20,358 bases of DNA from Brevipalpus yothersi (lineage: Eukaryota > Arthropoda > Arachnida > Trombidiformes > Tenuipalpidae): positions 7,724 through 28,081 of the forward strand of contig QZCP01000497.1 in the NCBI GenBank assembly GCA_003956705.1, in the 5' to 3' direction. Within the stretch, counting starts at the first letter, position 1. Each line of letters starts with the position of its first letter. Shown one piece after another: positions 18,901-20,358 of this stretch. The notes below the pieces were generated by a model. It had not been told where the DNA came from. It was given only the letters and a program-made list of their open reading frames with translations, and searched no databases. Made by a program: the position numbers and the translations under genes.

Positions 18901-19589
18901 CGGTTCAACATTACCGGAATTGGTGGCAGAGACGGTGTGATACCACTTTGAGGTACTGGAGAAGGAGCTGGAGAGGCATTACATCGATCGTAGTAAGCCT
19001 TAGCATCGTAGATACATTGTTCGAACTCAGGGATGTCTTGAGTACGAGCGAGGACAAGACCAAAATCAGGAGGATCCATAATTTTTCCTCGTTGGCAGGA
19101 TGATACATGAGCTTCAAGCTCATCGATTTTGCATGATGCTACACAATGCTCATGAAGGCAATTGAATTTGGCATTCTCATATATTGAGAGATATTCTGCA
19201 GGAGGTGGACCGGAGGTTCCATATCGCCGATCAGGCAGACAGGTGATGCAGATGAAATCTCCAGTATTAATAAGATTACCAATGAATGGTAACTTAACTT
19301 TGAATTGGGTTAGGAGTTGAATACAGGCCGTACAATACGGTGTTTCACAGTTTACGCAACTGTTGAACCCACGAACATAGTGAACACAAAGTCCACATAG
19401 GAACTTTTTATCGTTGACGAGCATTGCCATGGAGGCAATATCTTTCTCACCAAAGCCATGGAACTCGAAGTTCGGTAGCATGCGGAAACATGATTGACGG
19501 AGAGAACGTCTGAGTCTCAATTTTATTAGGTCAGAGAATGAGATGTCGGAGCCTTGATGGCTCAAATCGACTGATGATTGGCTTGACAT
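15915..19589 (-). CDS. Giant Gag-like protein of element 2 with RING-like and TRAF/SIAH-like fingers
   Basis: From the ATG at 19589 the frame encodes 1224 aa. It is open without stop back to 20279 (230 more codons), but that part coincides with the hairpin array and reads as Ser/Ile/Phe-rich low-information sequence, so I prefer 19589. Residues 65-117 hold eight cysteines spaced C-x2-C-x9-C-x2-C-x4-C-x2-C-x24-C-x2-C, a RING-like binuclear pattern. Residues 144-165 follow C-x4-C-x11-H-x3-C, as in TRAF/SIAH-type fingers. Residues about 170-540 are Pro/Ser/Gln-rich and disordered. About 545-865 form an ordered, mostly helical domain rich in W, Y and F that I do not recognise; a capsid-like role is a guess. 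The rest is acidic/Ser-rich, then a basic tail (VRKKTRSQLPKRRSPR) suited to nucleic-acid binding or nuclear import. There is no CCHC knuckle. The stop lies 18 nt inside the LTR. Ubiquitin-ligase activity is only suggested by the finger arrangement. Confidence 0.82.
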   Translation of the reverse strand: MSSQSSVDLSHQGSDISFSDLIKLRLRRSLRQSCFRMLPNFEFHGFGEKDIASMAMLVNDKKFLCGLCVHYVRGFNSCVNCETPYCTACIQLLTQFKVKLPFIGNLINTGDFICITCLPDRRYGTSGPPPAEYLSIYENAKFNCLHEHCVASCKIDELEAHVSSCQRGKIMDPPDFGLVLARTQDIPEFEQCIYDAKAYYDRCNASPAPSPVPQSGITPSLPPIPVMLNREQSDYLASNDQHLLPVQASSHQEKNVNASVACDWTEEERRRLDDVSDPPLSVSSTDDRLAEEARRKQNEELLRLAQSSDSEGPAPNQAPYTEARTRFNEFYDRHRPFSDDSGANSCPSTTNSSPNHSLQVDPGRPAIASQPTASSSQALAHQEPQASSSQEPVELPAYYDDPKVTTGIWPPQIYYPKPPKEIQEARENVQRQYLHDIKKYLVDGTLPAPGTWTYAPSYTEMKRQQEAAMANFKIPKVPPSATVTSASASHSHPPAESPESSRPSSRASSSSSESSPAPIRVPQQVRTHRHQEYPDNRAPNLENKRRIILPIHHITLQIRDLLNEEQRRNLESLYRELRIDSTYHTNRECPNVNRKAVRQRVDSWTTRPSAPTPKLPNWMEELISSKTDKRFPVNSVISFHVECILLKDAWREEGIERAVWLSIQKFDMETIYETFIRYKNTDIIRDYHEFHGINWYDIRHGITAKAVMKQVIEYFGTARAIVAFSPERQLRSLGFSNQQVRILAPKLVDISQFYSPYRGFSSISHRCLVHLISKGTIKFPSPHPPTFSARLALKLYFLSRDKIEMCHEQWTPNAWVSKLMALHFQNNQEWPEDLLKSCYLSQYNYLPEWDNCRGMVRPEFWGGHHPNPDLSIDPDMRTEITIIEPEDPDDAFMFWRSNKPLPNIDWDEACGRNKPKEDHQDLSQVPVSSTDNSAHEEQSQAESHHVDHGAHIVPQTSLKTLIEKVTPENAQPQSTQPGNTQHPNSPVDESQPSNMDVGSSNYLAAVDSIIHQLDEAYESVAAIAAENLMDTSSTANESNTKVHEELRQTIHRMAEDFQHAPAQNTDILMDDSPAFSPLSTRNPSPTHSESEQLSASQGIASQTPPASQDSSSRHSASQSASLSDPAPKPKTSTPVKRTARMSTYLGAMKPPPKPKSKARGGKRDSLLASSSSQPASEDSPFVRKKTRSQLPKRRSPRTLSASSSSSTSSKRCSDQEVGVCQQNS
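15935..15946 (-). promoter_or_regulatory. Polypurine tract of element 2
   Basis: The minus strand reads AAGAAGTGGGGG, followed by TC and then the LTR start. It is interrupted by a single T. It would prime plus-strand DNA synthesis. It lies inside the coding frame of the giant ORF. Confidence 0.75.
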
Positions 19590-20358
19590 GATGAGAGAGT
19601 TGATGCGAGCGGATGAAAGAGATGCTTGCACAATGATGTTTCGGAGTGATGAACGGATATCAATTAGTTCTCGAATTAATAATGAATACGATTCTTCAGA
19701 GATGAAGTAGGAACAAATTGAATTCGGTGGATCGTCCTCCACTGAGTGAGAGGAGTGAGACGGATGAGATGATGAAATGATGCGGCTGATGTTACGCAAA
19801 ATGATGCTAAGTATAGGAAAACTTAGTTTTCCTATGGAAAAGTTCTTGATGAACTCGAGTACCTCAGAGAAGCAATCTCTGATAACGGCAAATGACCGGA
19901 AAAGAGCAGTAATTACCTTACTTTCGTGAAGAAAGTGACGAGATGAGTTACAACAAGTGGAGAGATGAGAGCCGAAGAATATAGGGCAGGATGCTGAAAA
20001 ATATCTTGATGATATTTTTGATGAGACAAAGTTTTTGAGTGATTTTATTGATGAAAATAAATGATGAGAAAATGAATAATATTGATTATTATTCAATATA
20101 AGCACCACAACTTGATCAACAAGTCCACCAAATTGAAATCTTGATGATTTCAGAAGCAACTTCCGCTTGATGCGGAAACTGAAGTTTTCGAGTTTTTTCT
20201 CACGGGAATCACAGAGAATGATGATCTTCTCTTGATGAGAAGAGATGAGATTGATGAATTGATGGCTTAAAGCTTTCACAAGTAACCCAAAAAGGGTGAA
20301 AAGATGCTCACAGGAAGTGGGTGAAAAATGATCAAATCTTGATGATTTGAATGAGCTT
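19590..20358 (-). other. Hairpin-rich leader-like region of element 2
   Basis: This stretch precedes the preferred ORF start. It carries the densest hairpins of the window: 19813-19835 (9 bp, loop CTTAG), 19841-19855 (5, TTGAT), 19864-19882 (7, AGCAA), 19920-19936 (6, GTGAA), 19997-20019 (9, TTGAT), 20073-20095 (9, TTGAT), 20110-20124 (5, ATCAA), 20134-20152 (7, TTGAT), 20161-20177 (6, TTGAT), 20225-20243 (7, TTGAT) and 20332-20350 (7, TTGAT). By analogy with the element 1 leader it is probably untranslated, although it has no stop in the ORF's frame back to 20279. Confidence 0.7.

Larger units (their letters stand above)
15539..20350 (-). repeat. Dispersed hairpins with plus-strand loop TTGAT (sense ATCAA) in element 2
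   Basis: Besides those in the LTR and leader, the ORF contains hairpins with the same loop at 16825-16839 (5 bp), 18059-18075 (6), 18440-18452 (4), 18829-18843 (5), 18861-18877 (6) and 19549-19563 (5). Stem sequences are unrelated to each other. Two of the set (15698-15714 and 20110-20124) carry the complementary loop ATCAA on the plus strand. Confidence 0.82.
15367..20358 (-). mobile_element. LTR retroelement 'element 2', 3' portion (apparently without pol)
   Basis: Reading the minus strand from 20358 leftwards gives a hairpin-rich leader-like stretch, a giant ORF, a polypurine tract (15946-15935) and an LTR starting TGTCAGCAG at 15932. The shared LTR start, the hairpin style and the order make it a relative of element 1. 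No protease, reverse transcriptase, RNase H or integrase motif occurs between the ORF and the LTR. If the hairpin stretch at 19590-20358 is the 5' leader, the element encodes only this protein and depends on another element's enzymes. If pol lies further right, outside the window, the ORF is a terminal accessory gene. The 5' LTR is not in the window. Confidence 0.8.

Overview
This is a eukaryotic, almost certainly animal, AT-rich window. The genes carry short GT-AG introns (59-85 nt) and initial coding exons of one to four codons, there are two LTR retroelements, and nothing looks like a bacterial operon. Compact introns and a local, fast-decaying zinc-finger family would suit an arthropod such as a mite, but the species cannot be fixed from the sequence.

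Layout. (1) 1-4004, minus strand: the 5' part of an LTR retrotransposon ('element 1'). It has an LTR (3415-4004), a 14-nt primer-binding site matching the 3' end of tRNA-Ala, a 1.2 kb leader, and an uninterrupted gag-pol frame running off the left edge (gag domain, CCHC knuckle, start of a retropepsin-like protease). (2) 4391-15165: a local cluster of one unrecognised zinc-finger family. Copies are at 4391-5724 (+), 6662-7931 (+, 5' end broken), 9307-10521 (-) and 13211-14435 (-, first ATG lost). There are also a pseudogene (12296-12565), two decayed third modules (8794-9285 and 11765-11835) and an orphan 5' exon pair (15060-15170). The two minus-strand genes with their upstream DNA are a tandem segmental duplication. 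(3) 15367-20358, minus strand: the 3' part of a second LTR element ('element 2'). One giant Gag-like ORF carries an N-terminal RING-like plus TRAF/SIAH-like cysteine module and a basic tail. It runs through the polypurine tract and stops inside the 3' LTR. No pol lies between ORF and LTR, so the element looks non-autonomous, or this is a terminal extra ORF.

The most striking signal is not a gene. Leader and LTR of both elements are packed with short, mostly perfect hairpins whose stems are unrelated in sequence but whose loops are nearly constant and element-specific. The plus-strand loop is AGT in element 1 (ACT on the element's sense strand) and TTGAT in element 2 (ATCAA on the sense strand). 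These hairpins extend into the coding regions of both elements, and I did not notice a comparable density in the host DNA between them. Stem diversity with loop constancy is what selection on RNA (or single-stranded DNA) structure should leave. A family of loop-recognition sites, for example packaging or assembly signals read by each element's own Gag, is the leading hypothesis.
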